Made by a program: the position numbers and the translations under genes | Source of the DNA: Taibaiella sp041660405 | GTDB lineage: Bacteria; Bacteroidota; Bacteroidia; Chitinophagales; Chitinophagaceae | Length of the DNA stretch: 64,000 bases | Reading direction: 5' to 3' | Assembly: GCA_041660405.1 (NCBI GenBank) | Contig: JBAZWL010000010.1 | Location: 1 to 64,000, forward strand | In this document: in pieces, positions 8,559 to 16,434 of the stretch | How positions within the stretch are numbered: position 1 is the first letter of the stretch | Layout: every line of letters starts with the position of its first letter | Notes under the pieces: generated by a model | Seen by the model: only the letters and a program-made list of their open reading frames with translations | Database searches by the model: none | Told to the model about the DNA's origin: nothing

Positions 8559-8941
8559 GGTTATGTGTGATCGGTTGTAATATGTTTGGGGTGACCATGT
8601 ACAAGGATAAGTGGGCACTTTTTAGTTGATTTAGTGCTAATAACCGCTAATAAATATGCAAGGCCCTGCGTGAGCGATAGTAGTGGATACCCCACAGCCG
8701 CTGTTTCGGGTTATTTGAACTGTTGGTTAAAAAGCGGTTGATCGTGTGCAATATCCTTCATCTATAGCGGCGAGGAGTAGTAACGGATAGCGCGGCCGGA
8801 GGCACGCCCTGAATTTAGTGAAACTTTGCAGAGACAATAGCTTTGACCATTATATAAGTTATTAAAACGCTCATTACGATGTGGTGAAACAATATTTAAG
8901 CAGCTAAACCTATCATTTTAAGATTTTTAAATCATTTCACT
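8559..8941. other. gene-free stretch with a duplicated GC-rich motif
   Basis: No gene is visible. Degraded units of the preceding array may continue to about 8600. Two related 21-base segments lie exactly 100 bases apart: 8670-8690 (GTGAGCGATAGTAGTGGATAC) would align with 8770-8790 (both contain GTAGT..CGGATA-like sequence), within a GC-rich stretch ending in GGCCGGAGGCACGCC. This looks like a decayed intergenic repeat. Confidence 0.4.
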
Positions 8942-8949
8942 TACTTTTG
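8942..8949 (+). promoter_or_regulatory. -7 element of the dipeptidase gene
   Basis: TACTTTTG matches TAnnTTTG and lies 23 bases before the ATG at 8973. Confidence 0.6.
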
Positions 8950-8972
8950 AGCCTCTAAAAAACGTAAAACAC

Positions 8973-10343
8973 ATGCAAGTCTGGAAAGATTATCTTGAAA
9001 CAAACAAAGACCGTTTCCTGGATGAATTATTAGAACTGTTACGTATTCCATCGGTAAGTGCTGACAGTAAATATAAAGAAGATGTAGCCCGTTGTGCCGA
9101 AGCCGTAAAACAACATATGCTGGCTGCCGGCTGCGATACCGCAGAAGTTTGTCCTACCAAAGGGCATCCTATTGTTTATGGTGAAAAAATCGTTGACCCA
9201 TCGCTGCCTACAGTATTGGTTTATGGTCACTACGATGTACAACCGGCCGATCCGTTGGATCTTTGGACCAGCGGCCCTTTCGAACCTGTAATTAAAGAAG
9301 GTAAGATCTATGCCCGTGGTGCCTGCGATGATAAAGGACAAATGTTCATGCACATCAAAGCATTTGAAGTGATGAACAAAACCAATACCCTGGCTTGCAA
9401 TGTGAAGATGATGATAGAAGGTGAGGAAGAAGTAGGATCGGACAACCTGGGTCTGTTTCTGGAGCAGAATGTAGCGAAACTGAAAGCAGATATCGTACTG
9501 ATTTCCGATACTTCTATGATCAGTATGGAAAACCCTTCTATTGAAAGCGGCCTTCGTGGACTGGCTTATATGGAAGTAGAAGTTACCGGCCCTAATCGTG
9601 ACCTGCATAGCGGTGTATACGGTGGTGCAGTAGCCAATCCGATCAATCAATTGTGCAAAATGATCGCATCATTGCACGATGAAAATAATCACATTACTAT
9701 TCCTGGCTTCTACGACAAAGTATTGGAGATGAAAGCTGAAGAGCGTGCTGCGCTGAACAAAGCACCATTTGACCTGGAAGAATACAAAAAAGAACTGAAC
9801 GTAAAAGAAGTTTGGGGTGAAAACGGATATACTACTCTGGAGCGTACCGGTACCCGTCCTACTTTGGATGTAAACGGTATCTGGGGCGGCTATACTGGCG
9901 AAGGAGCTAAAACTGTATTGCCTGGCAAAGCTTTTGCAAAGATCTCTATGCGCCTGGTACCTAACCAGGTGAGCAAAGAAATATCTGATATGTTCACCGC
10001 TCATTTTACTAAAATAGCTCCGGCTGGTGTTACGGTAAAGGTTACCCCGCATCATGGTGGCGAACCTGTAGTTACCCCTACAGATTCTCCGGCTTACCAG
10101 GCTGCTGCAAAAGCAATCAAAGCTACTTTTGGCAAAGATCCTATACCTACCCGTGGTGGCGGAAGTATTCCTATTGTGGCCTTGTTTGAAAGTGTGTTGG
10201 GTTTGAAAACAGTATTATTAGGCTTCGGTCTGGATAATGATAACATCCATTCTCCAAATGAGAAATACGATGTGTTCAATTATTACAAAGGCATTGAAAC
10301 TATTCCTTTCTTCCACAAGTATTTTGCGGAAAGTAAAGCGTAA
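8973..10343 (+). CDS. M20-family metallo-dipeptidase
   Basis: A 456-residue cytoplasmic peptidase of the M20 family, closest in pattern to cytosolic non-specific dipeptidases. Zinc-site and catalytic residues are visible: H86 and D88 in YGHYDVQP, D119 in ARGACDDKGQ, the Glu pair in EGEEEVGS (151-152), D179, and the late His in NIHSPNE. A lid/dimerisation domain lies between about 205 and 370 (GPNRDLHSGVYGG). It should release amino acids from dipeptides. It has its own promoter and is followed by a bidirectional terminator, so it is probably monocistronic. Confidence 0.9.
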   Translation: MQVWKDYLETNKDRFLDELLELLRIPSVSADSKYKEDVARCAEAVKQHMLAAGCDTAEVCPTKGHPIVYGEKIVDPSLPTVLVYGHYDVQPADPLDLWTSGPFEPVIKEGKIYARGACDDKGQMFMHIKAFEVMNKTNTLACNVKMMIEGEEEVGSDNLGLFLEQNVAKLKADIVLISDTSMISMENPSIESGLRGLAYMEVEVTGPNRDLHSGVYGGAVANPINQLCKMIASLHDENNHITIPGFYDKVLEMKAEERAALNKAPFDLEEYKKELNVKEVWGENGYTTLERTGTRPTLDVNGIWGGYTGEGAKTVLPGKAFAKISMRLVPNQVSKEISDMFTAHFTKIAPAGVTVKVTPHHGGEPVVTPTDSPAYQAAAKAIKATFGKDPIPTRGGGSIPIVALFESVLGLKTVLLGFGLDNDNIHSPNEKYDVFNYYKGIETIPFFHKYFAESKA

Positions 10344-10355
10344 TATCTTATCATA

Positions 10356-10391
10356 AAAAATAGCGGCTGAATATTTTCAGCCGCTATTTTT
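10356..10391. terminator. bidirectional hairpin terminator
   Basis: A 16-bp perfect stem (10356-10371 with 10376-10391, core TAGCGGCTGAA) with A and T runs on both sides separates two convergent genes, the dipeptidase and the ART-like gene ending at 10396. Confidence 0.9.
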
Positions 10392-10395
10392 ATTT

Positions 10396-11028
10396 TTAAG
10401 GAAACTTAATCTCTTGTCTGGGTATGAAAAATCCCTTTATACAATTTAAATTTCTAATGCAGATTTGAATATGATTTTTAGTTTGAATACCTGCCCCTTC
10501 AAACGCAGGGCCTCCTTCTGTAAAAACACCCCTGGCAGTATCAAAATGTTTTAGCTTGCTATAGCCATTTGTAGATAAATCCAGATCTATTTGTTCAGAA
10601 ATTTTCTGATGCATGTATTCGATAACAGCGCAATCTAGCTCTCTTAAAATTAAATCTTGATGTTCATCTTTAATTAAATCTTTGTTTTGAGGTAATTCCT
10701 TTCCGACTACCCGAAAGGCACTTTTCATCAAAGCGTAATAAGTTGATAGTATATCTATAAAGGCAGAATCTGTAAAATCTAAGCAATGATCCAATTGATA
10801 AACCACGCCAACAACTGAGGGCTTCTTCAGGGTTCCTCTTTGCTTTTTATCTTCAGCCCAGGTTAAAGCCCTTTTATAATTATTTTCCCAAACATAGAAG
10901 CCATGTCCTAACCAGTCAAAATTTTCCTGGCTTTTCTTAACGAAATCAGGATTAATAACTAATTCATTTCTGACAGCTTCATCGCAACCATGAAATCCCA
11001 ACATTAAATTAGGTCTGTTATCGTACAT
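10396..11028 (-). CDS. putative ADP-ribosyltransferase-like toxin (DUF3990-type)
   Basis: A 210-residue protein whose N-terminus (LGFHGCDEAV, then WLGHGFYVWENNYKRALTWAE) resembles the DUF3990/ART-like fold: His13 in FHG and Tyr45 in GFY could be the His and Tyr of an H-Y-E active site, with a glutamate in the GVFTEGGPAFEG segment (168-178) or E137 as the third residue. The start codon overlaps the stop of a 57-residue gene by one base, so the two are probably translationally coupled, as in toxin-antitoxin operons. Base composition is more AT-rich than the neighbours. The enzymatic call is tentative; no target is evident. Confidence 0.55.
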   Translation of the reverse strand: MYDNRPNLMLGFHGCDEAVRNELVINPDFVKKSQENFDWLGHGFYVWENNYKRALTWAEDKKQRGTLKKPSVVGVVYQLDHCLDFTDSAFIDILSTYYALMKSAFRVVGKELPQNKDLIKDEHQDLILRELDCAVIEYMHQKISEQIDLDLSTNGYSKLKHFDTARGVFTEGGPAFEGAGIQTKNHIQICIRNLNCIKGFFIPRQEIKFP

Positions 11029-11201
11029 TATTTAGATACGGCAACCACCTTTTTTAAGTTTTGATAATGACTGGTGAAGTTTTCGTTTGAGGTAAGAATT
11101 TTTGCTGATTTTAAAGTAGCCACAACTTTAGTTCTGTCCTTTTTCTGCGACTTTATCTTTTTTGCTAAAGATGTTAATAGTTCTATCTGATTATTTTCCA
11201 T
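11028..11201 (-). CDS. small basic protein, likely antitoxin partner
   Basis: A 57-residue gene whose TAA stop (11028-11030) overlaps the next ATG by one base. The product is lysine-rich and predicted helical (LLTSLAKKIKSQKKDR, KVVATLKSAKILT), ending in HYQNLKKVVAVSK. No known domain is evident. Its size, position upstream of an ART-like gene and coupling fit an antitoxin, which would neutralise the larger protein and may repress the operon. The role is inferred only from arrangement. Confidence 0.6.
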   Translation of the reverse strand: MENNQIELLTSLAKKIKSQKKDRTKVVATLKSAKILTSNENFTSHYQNLKKVVAVSK

Positions 11202-11259
11202 ACTATCTATATTATTCTTGCAAATTTAAAAATTCTTTTAATGCTTACCTATTTAGTTT

Positions 11260-11541
11260 TTACTTAATCACCACTTCCTTCACCACCTTCTCCTTAAAAT
11301 ATTCGTTGACATTATTAATAATCTGCTCTTTGCCAAACTGCAGCTCCTGCTTTAATGGAGCCACATCGGTAGATATAATTAGAACGCCATCTTTCAACTT
11401 TACATCACGGGTGTACTTAGCAATGGTAGCCCCCATTATCTTTTCCCATTCACGCTGCATGCGTATCTCGTGAATCTTGGTTTGCCACTTGGCACTTTTT
11501 AAAAAACCACTAAGCGCATCGCCAATACTTATTGAAGCCAT
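11260..11541 (-). CDS. DUF721 (DciA-like) protein
   Basis: A 93-residue protein matching DUF721: ISIGDALSGFLKS near the start, then REWEKIMGATIAKYT, DGVLIISTDVAPLKQEL and IINNVNEYF. DciA relatives help load the replicative helicase DnaB in bacteria lacking DnaC, and this short form is the usual Bacteroidota version. Family assignment is good; a helicase-loading role in this organism is inferred. Confidence 0.8.
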   Translation of the reverse strand: MASISIGDALSGFLKSAKWQTKIHEIRMQREWEKIMGATIAKYTRDVKLKDGVLIISTDVAPLKQELQFGKEQIINNVNEYFKEKVVKEVVIK

Positions 11542-11590
11542 ATAGGTTGGAAATTGGAAATTAAAATAAGCGTATAAAAATTATAAAATG

Positions 11591-11626
11591 CAACTATCAC
11601 TGACCACTTATCACTAAAGACTAAAC
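11591..11626. repeat. interspersed intergenic repeat, copy 1
   Basis: Contains CACTGACCACTTATCACT, the same family as stretches at 13816, 26752 and 31885. It lies just downstream of the Fur-type gene. Confidence 0.55.
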
Positions 11627-12034
11627 GTTACACTTCTGACAAAAGCCTTTTACCTGTACATCTATAGCCTTTTTACTAAAACCTTTTGGAACCTTAACTT
11701 CATCCAGCGGAAATATTTCGTCCAGACAAAAAACCTGTTCGCATTTCAGGCAGATAAAGTGTGCATGGCAATGTTCTTTTGCCGATGTTTCCGGCAGGGA
11801 ATAAGCATATTTGGCCGTACCATTCAGGTCGATGATCTTATGTAAAATACCGTTCTCTTCGAATGAATGTAAGGTACGAAATAAGGTAACCCGGTCAAAC
11901 TCCACGTCCAGTGCTTTGGAAAGATCGAGGTGCGACAATCCCTTATCCGATTTCATCAATAAGGACAGTACCGCTTTACGAAGTTTGGTATTCTTGAGGT
12001 TATGTTTCTGCAGTATATCTTCCACGCCGTTCAT
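11621..12034 (-). CDS. Fur-family metal-responsive repressor, probably Zur
   Basis: A 137-residue Fur-family protein. Residues 8-72 form the winged helix (LSHLDLSKALDVEFDRVTLFRTL), and the metal domain has HCHAHFICLKC (88-98) and a second Cys pair, C132 and C135 (GFCQKC), giving a structural Zn(Cys)4 site. It is divergent from a ZIP-type metal importer gene, and a 15-base dyad lies between them overlapping both promoter regions. That arrangement suggests a zinc uptake regulator (Zur) controlling its own gene and the transporter, rather than iron or peroxide control. The subtype is inferred from context. Confidence 0.85.
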   Translation of the reverse strand: MNGVEDILQKHNLKNTKLRKAVLSLLMKSDKGLSHLDLSKALDVEFDRVTLFRTLHSFEENGILHKIIDLNGTAKYAYSLPETSAKEHCHAHFICLKCEQVFCLDEIFPLDEVKVPKGFSKKAIDVQVKGFCQKCNV

Positions 12035-12038
12035 GACA

Positions 12039-12099
12039 CAAAGATAATGATTTTAAATGCAACAATGTTGCGTTGTTTGTGAAAATTGCTTTAGCTTTG
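12039..12099. promoter_or_regulatory. divergent fur/zip promoters with a central dyad operator
   Basis: TGCAACAATGTTGCG (12058-12072) has perfect 6-base arms GCAACA/TGTTGC around one A. A leftward -7 element TATCTTTG occupies 12046-12039 for the repressor, and a rightward TAGCTTTG occupies 12092-12099 for the transporter, with TTG (12068-12070) as a candidate -33 element inside the dyad. Binding here would block both promoters. Confidence 0.7.
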
Positions 12100-12117
12100 C
12101 CCTCCATTTAGTAAAAC

Positions 12118-12855
12118 ATGTTCCTGATATACAATCTCTTTCTTTTTCTGATAACAGTTGCCGGCGGTAGTTTCCCGCTATGGAACCGCAGCTGGAATGA
12201 GCAAAAGATGAAATACCTGCTTGCTTTTTCCGGTTCCTTTTTGCTGGGCATTACACTACTGCACCTCGTACCCGAAACTATGGAAAAAGCGGGGCATAAA
12301 GCGGGTATGTTTATTCTTTGCGGGTTTTTCCTGCAACAAATGATACAGCGTTTTACCCATGGGGTAGAGCATGGGCATGCACATATTGATGATCACCATC
12401 ATCACGTTCCAATACTGCCGGTGTTTGCAGGACTTGCTATTCACGCCTTCAGCGAAGGTTTACCGTTGGGTATTCATTATTCAGATCAGGCCACTTTACC
12501 TTCCTTGTATGCCGCAATAGCTTTGCATAAATTGCCGGAAGCTATGCTCATTACCTCATTGATCTCTGCTGGTAACAAAGCCAACAAAAATAAAGCTTGG
12601 TTACTACTAATTATTTTTTCTGCCATTACACCGGTTGCGGGTATACTTACTGCAGCCCTGGGAGCGCGATATAGCATAGTGCACAATTTTGTAGACTTAT
12701 GTATTCCTATTATTGCCGGTGCCTTTATTCACATTGCTACTACTATTTTCTTTGAAAGTGGTACCAAGTCGCACGATATGAATTGGAAGAAATGGTCGTC
12801 TGTACTATTGGGTATTGGTTTTGCCCTGATCACCTTACTCGGAAACAGCCATTAA
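12118..12855 (+). CDS. ZIP-family divalent metal transporter
   Basis: A 245-residue membrane protein with about eight membrane segments. A histidine-rich cytoplasmic loop lies at 81-96 (HGVEHGHAHIDDHHHH). Metal-site signatures are HAFSEG (H109, E113) in the fourth helix and HKLPEA (H137, E141) in the fifth, as expected for ZIP importers of zinc or related ions. The divergent Fur-type repressor and shared operator point to zinc-repressed uptake. The metal is inferred. Confidence 0.9.
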   Translation: MFLIYNLFLFLITVAGGSFPLWNRSWNEQKMKYLLAFSGSFLLGITLLHLVPETMEKAGHKAGMFILCGFFLQQMIQRFTHGVEHGHAHIDDHHHHVPILPVFAGLAIHAFSEGLPLGIHYSDQATLPSLYAAIALHKLPEAMLITSLISAGNKANKNKAWLLLIIFSAITPVAGILTAALGARYSIVHNFVDLCIPIIAGAFIHIATTIFFESGTKSHDMNWKKWSSVLLGIGFALITLLGNSH

Positions 12856-12903
12856 TGGTTCCTGGCGAATACCTTATTTTTACACCTCAAATAAAATAAG
12901 AGC

Positions 12904-13785
12904 ATGTATAAACTGATCACACTTTGTTGCAGCTTGCTTGTTGGGTTTACATCTCTTTTTGCGCAAGCGAAAACAAAGCCTGCAGTAACAAATAATAAAT
13001 CATTGCTGTGGAAAATTACCGGAAAGGGTTTGGCAAAACCGTCTTACCTGTTTGGTACTATTCACATCATTTGCCAGGCGGATTATGTGTGGACACCAGC
13101 TATGCAAAAGGCATTGAAAGAGAGCAAAAAAGTTGCTTTCGAAATGGATATGGATGACCCTACGTTGCAATCCCAGATGACCTCCGGCATGATGTTGACC
13201 GATGGGAAAAAACTAAAAGATTTTTACACAGAAGAAGAATATAAAAGACTTACTGACTTTGCTACAAAAAATGAGGTGCCTTTGCAAATGATGCAACAAT
13301 TCAGCCCTTTTGCACTGGTAAGTTTTTTATACCTGAAGGCTGTAACCTGCCCCATACCTGCTTCTTACGAAGGTAATATTACCGGATTGGCACAGGAGCA
13401 GCAAAAAGAAATAGTAGGACTGGAAACGGTGCAGGAACAAATGAAGGTGATCGAAACGATGAATATTGATAGCATCGCACATTCGGTATTGAAAATAGCC
13501 GAAGATATAGATTCCTTTAAAAACACGTATAGCGAAATGCTTCGCGTGTATAAAAAGCAGGATCTTCCGGCGTTGTACCAATTATTCCTGGAGTCACCAG
13601 ATTATAAAGATGACCTTCAATCTTTATTATTTGACCGTAACAAAAAATGGGTGCCAGCCATAGCAGCATTAGCAAAAAAACAATCAACATTTGTTGCTGT
13701 AGGTGCCGGCCATTTATGGGGAGATGAAGGCGTTATTTCTTTACTGCGAAAAGAAGGATATATGGTAGTTCCGGTACTGAAATAA
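12904..13785 (+). CDS. TraB/GumN family protein, secreted
   Basis: A 293-residue protein with an N-terminal signal peptide (about residues 1-20, ending LFAQA). It has the TraB/GumN signatures GTIH (51-54) and a C-terminal VGAGHLWGDEGVISLLRKEGY. This family shares a fold with the Tiki metalloproteases, and the two separated His motifs may form the metal site. It probably acts in the periplasm. It follows the ZIP gene by 48 bases and could be read through from it, though no functional link is known. Confidence 0.85.
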   Translation: MYKLITLCCSLLVGFTSLFAQAKTKPAVTNNKSLLWKITGKGLAKPSYLFGTIHIICQADYVWTPAMQKALKESKKVAFEMDMDDPTLQSQMTSGMMLTDGKKLKDFYTEEEYKRLTDFATKNEVPLQMMQQFSPFALVSFLYLKAVTCPIPASYEGNITGLAQEQQKEIVGLETVQEQMKVIETMNIDSIAHSVLKIAEDIDSFKNTYSEMLRVYKKQDLPALYQLFLESPDYKDDLQSLLFDRNKKWVPAIAALAKKQSTFVAVGAGHLWGDEGVISLLRKEGYMVVPVLK

Positions 13786-13815
13786 AAACAAAGTAATACT
13801 GATGGTTTTATTGAA

Positions 13816-13884
13816 GACTCAATATTCAACATTCAATGTTCAATAATTACCACCTGCCAACTTAAAACTTACAACTGACCACTT
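13816..13884. repeat. interspersed intergenic repeat, copy 2
   Basis: Composed of GACTCAATATTCAA (13816 on), variants of ATTCAATGTTCAAT, and ACAACTGACCACTT (13871-13884) immediately before the UbiD start codon. Nearly the same two blocks in the same order precede queA. Confidence 0.6.
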
Positions 13885-13892
13885 TTAAAAAA

Positions 13893-15716
13893 ATGTACCG
13901 CAACTTAGAAGAATGCCTCATTGATCTTGAAAAAAACGGACATCTGGTACGGATAAAAGAAGAAGTCGATCCTTACCTGGAAATGGCTGCGCTACACATG
14001 AGGGTTCATGCGAAGAAAGGTCCGGCGTTGCTTTTTGAAAAAGTAAAGGGTTCCAGATTTAGAGCAGCTTCCAACATATTCGGAACGGCAGAGCGAAGCC
14101 GTTTTATTTTTCGGGATACCTGGAAATCAGTAGAGCAAATTATTGCATTACGCAATGATCCGATGGCTGCTTTAAAAAAGCCATTTCAAAATATAGGTAC
14201 GGCATTAGCTGCTTTCAAAGCTTTGCCTTCTAAAAGATCATTTCCTTCCTCTGATTTTGAAGAGATAAAAATATCCGACCTTCCCTTAGTGCATCACTGG
14301 CCTATGGATGGGGGCGCTTTTGTAACCTTACCCCAGGTCTATACTGAAGATGCAGATAAACCCGGTATCATGAATGCCAACCTGGGCATGTATCGCATAC
14401 AACTTACAGGCAATGATTATGAATTGAATAAAGAAATAGGATTGCATTACCAGATACATCGAGGTATTGGTGTGCATCAGTCGAAGGCCAATGCAAAGGG
14501 CATTCCGCTTAAAGTGAGTTGTTTTGTAGGCGGACATCCTGCTCACACGCTTGCAGCAGTAATGCCTTTGCCCGAAGGTCTTAGTGAATTGACCTTTGCC
14601 GGAATGCTTGCAGGGCGTAGATTTCGATATAGTTATGAAGATGGTTTTGCAATCAGCAACGATGCTGATTTTATTATTACCGGAGAAGTAGATCCACATT
14701 CCAATAAGCCGGAAGGCCCGTTTGGCGATCATTTAGGCTACTATAGTCTCAAGCATCCTTTTCCATTAATGAAGGTGCATAAAGTGTATGCCCGTAAAAA
14801 TGCAATCTGGAATTTTACCGTAGTAGGCCGTCCACCACAGGAGGATACTGCATTTGGTGCATTAATACATGAACTTACCGATGATGCTATAAGACAGGAA
14901 ATACCGGGTGTAAAAGAAGTGCATGCTGTAGATGCTGCTGGTGTTCATCCGTTATTATTTGCTATTGGCAGCGAGCGTTACACACCATATCTGAACAACA
15001 AGCAACCTGCAGAAATTCTTACTTTATCAAACAGAATATTGGGCACGGGGCAATTGAGCCTCGCGAAATTTTTATTCATTACAGCAGAAGACAAACAACC
15101 TTTAAATTCCCATAATGAAGCTGCCTTTCTACAATACATTTTGGAACGGATAGACCTCAAAAGGGATATTCATTTTCATACCAATACGACTATTGATACG
15201 CTGGACTATTCCGGTACAGGATTGAATTCCGGTAGTAAGGTTGTATTTGCAGCCTATGGAGATCAGCTACGGGAGCTGGCTACATCAGTGCCGGATGCTT
15301 TTCAAAATATTCCAGGTTTTGAAAATGCCAGAATGGTAATGCCGGGCGTGGTCGCAGTCAAAGTTTCTTCATTCCATAATTATGAAAAAGCTGCGATAGA
15401 AATGTCAACGCTGAATGATGTTTTATTGCAAAAGCAAGATATAACCAGACTGAACAATATTCCATTGATTATTATCTGTGATGATAGCGATTTTATGGCC
15501 GCCCATCTGAATAATTTTCTTTGGGCTACATTTACCAGATGCAATCCTTCGCATGATATTTATGGTGTTGATAGTTTTACAGAACACAAACATTGGGGCT
15601 GTCGTGGACCATTAATCATAGATGCAAGAATAAAACCACACCATGCGCCACCATTGATTCCTGATGATGTAGTTGAAGCTAGAGTAGATCAGCTTATGGA
15701 ACGTTTAAAATTATAA
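13893..15716 (+). CDS. UbiD-family decarboxylase
   Basis: A 607-residue cytoplasmic enzyme of the UbiD family, which uses prenylated FMN to decarboxylate aromatic or unsaturated acids. The family signature KPEGPFGDHLGYY lies at 272-284, with E274 and D279 at the positions of the conserved acidic pair, and NANLGMYR (161-168) contributes to the cofactor pocket. In Bacteroidota such genes act in menaquinone synthesis. No other quinone gene lies beside it, and no UbiX partner is in the window. Length and motifs make the family secure; the substrate is not fixed. Confidence 0.88.
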   Translation: MYRNLEECLIDLEKNGHLVRIKEEVDPYLEMAALHMRVHAKKGPALLFEKVKGSRFRAASNIFGTAERSRFIFRDTWKSVEQIIALRNDPMAALKKPFQNIGTALAAFKALPSKRSFPSSDFEEIKISDLPLVHHWPMDGGAFVTLPQVYTEDADKPGIMNANLGMYRIQLTGNDYELNKEIGLHYQIHRGIGVHQSKANAKGIPLKVSCFVGGHPAHTLAAVMPLPEGLSELTFAGMLAGRRFRYSYEDGFAISNDADFIITGEVDPHSNKPEGPFGDHLGYYSLKHPFPLMKVHKVYARKNAIWNFTVVGRPPQEDTAFGALIHELTDDAIRQEIPGVKEVHAVDAAGVHPLLFAIGSERYTPYLNNKQPAEILTLSNRILGTGQLSLAKFLFITAEDKQPLNSHNEAAFLQYILERIDLKRDIHFHTNTTIDTLDYSGTGLNSGSKVVFAAYGDQLRELATSVPDAFQNIPGFENARMVMPGVVAVKVSSFHNYEKAAIEMSTLNDVLLQKQDITRLNNIPLIIICDDSDFMAAHLNNFLWATFTRCNPSHDIYGVDSFTEHKHWGCRGPLIIDARIKPHHAPPLIPDDVVEARVDQLMERLKL

Positions 15717-15732
15717 TTACTCAAGTTATTTT

Positions 15733-16362
15733 ATGAAATACTGTCTTATATTTTTGTTGCTGTTCATAAATTCCTTTGCCTTTAGTCAGGAAAAAGAAAA
15801 ATTCAATTTTGAGTCCGGTGACCTTATCTTTCAAAACCTGGATTGCGGGGATATGTGCGATGCCATTGAACAGGTAACAGAAGGTTATGCCGGAAATAAA
15901 TTTTCGCATGTAGGATTGGTAAACAGGATGGGTAAAACCGTAACCGTGATAGAGGCTGTAGGCATTGGTGTACGTATGATTCCACTCGATTCTTTTTTGA
16001 AACGGACGAGCAATAAAATGTATGTAGGCAGGGTCAAAAAACAATATACCCGTTTCATTAAAAAGGCTGTAACTTTTTCTGTAAAACAAATTGGCAAGTC
16101 TTATGACGATGCTTTTATTTATGATAACGGGAAATATTATTGCTCCGAACTGATTTATGATGCTTTTCAATATGCCAATCATAATAAACCTTTCTTCCAG
16201 CTCGAACCTATGACTTTTAAAAAACCAGGATCTGCAGAATATTTTCCGGTATGGGTCGATTATTACAAAAAATTAGGCGTTGCCATTCCGGAAGGTAAGC
16301 CAGGATGTAATCCAGGTGGCCTTTCCAGATCGGATAAAATAGAAATCGTCGGAGAAATATAA
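15733..16362 (+). CDS. YiiX/YebB-like NlpC/P60 cysteine hydrolase
   Basis: A 209-residue protein with a signal peptide (about 1-18, ending FAFSQ) followed by a circularly permuted papain-like domain of the YaeF/YiiX type. His59 in KFSHVGLV and Cys137 in YYCSELIYDAF are the catalytic pair, and FESGDLIFQ opens the domain. Members act on lipids or amide bonds in the cell envelope; the substrate here is unknown. It starts 16 bases after the UbiD stop and may be co-transcribed, without an obvious functional link. Confidence 0.85.
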   Translation: MKYCLIFLLLFINSFAFSQEKEKFNFESGDLIFQNLDCGDMCDAIEQVTEGYAGNKFSHVGLVNRMGKTVTVIEAVGIGVRMIPLDSFLKRTSNKMYVGRVKKQYTRFIKKAVTFSVKQIGKSYDDAFIYDNGKYYCSELIYDAFQYANHNKPFFQLEPMTFKKPGSAEYFPVWVDYYKKLGVAIPEGKPGCNPGGLSRSDKIEIVGEI

Positions 16363-16422
16363 TTCTTCGTTCTCTGCATCTTCTCCCTGATTATCGCTTT
16401 TGCCCCTTGCCTTTTGAAACAC

Positions 16423-16430
16423 TATCTTTG
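16423..16430 (+). promoter_or_regulatory. -7 element deciding the rRNA methyltransferase start
   Basis: TATCTTTG ends only four bases before the ATG at 16435. Transcription would begin at or beside that ATG, so the mRNA is probably leaderless or nearly so, and the in-frame ATG at 16414 would lie upstream of the transcript. Confidence 0.65.
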
Positions 16431-16434
16431 CGCA

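Noticed and set aside
9039..9650. 203-residue open frame opposite the dipeptidase gene
   Set aside because: It is antisense to a well-supported enzyme with conserved motifs and has no recognisable domain.
11162..11473. 103-residue open frame opposite the DUF721 gene
   Set aside because: It lies antisense to a conserved gene and its product has low-complexity Ser/Phe content.
16414..16434. Upstream ATG start for the rRNA methyltransferase
   Set aside because: It would lie upstream of the -7 element at 16423, so the codon would not be transcribed from that promoter.
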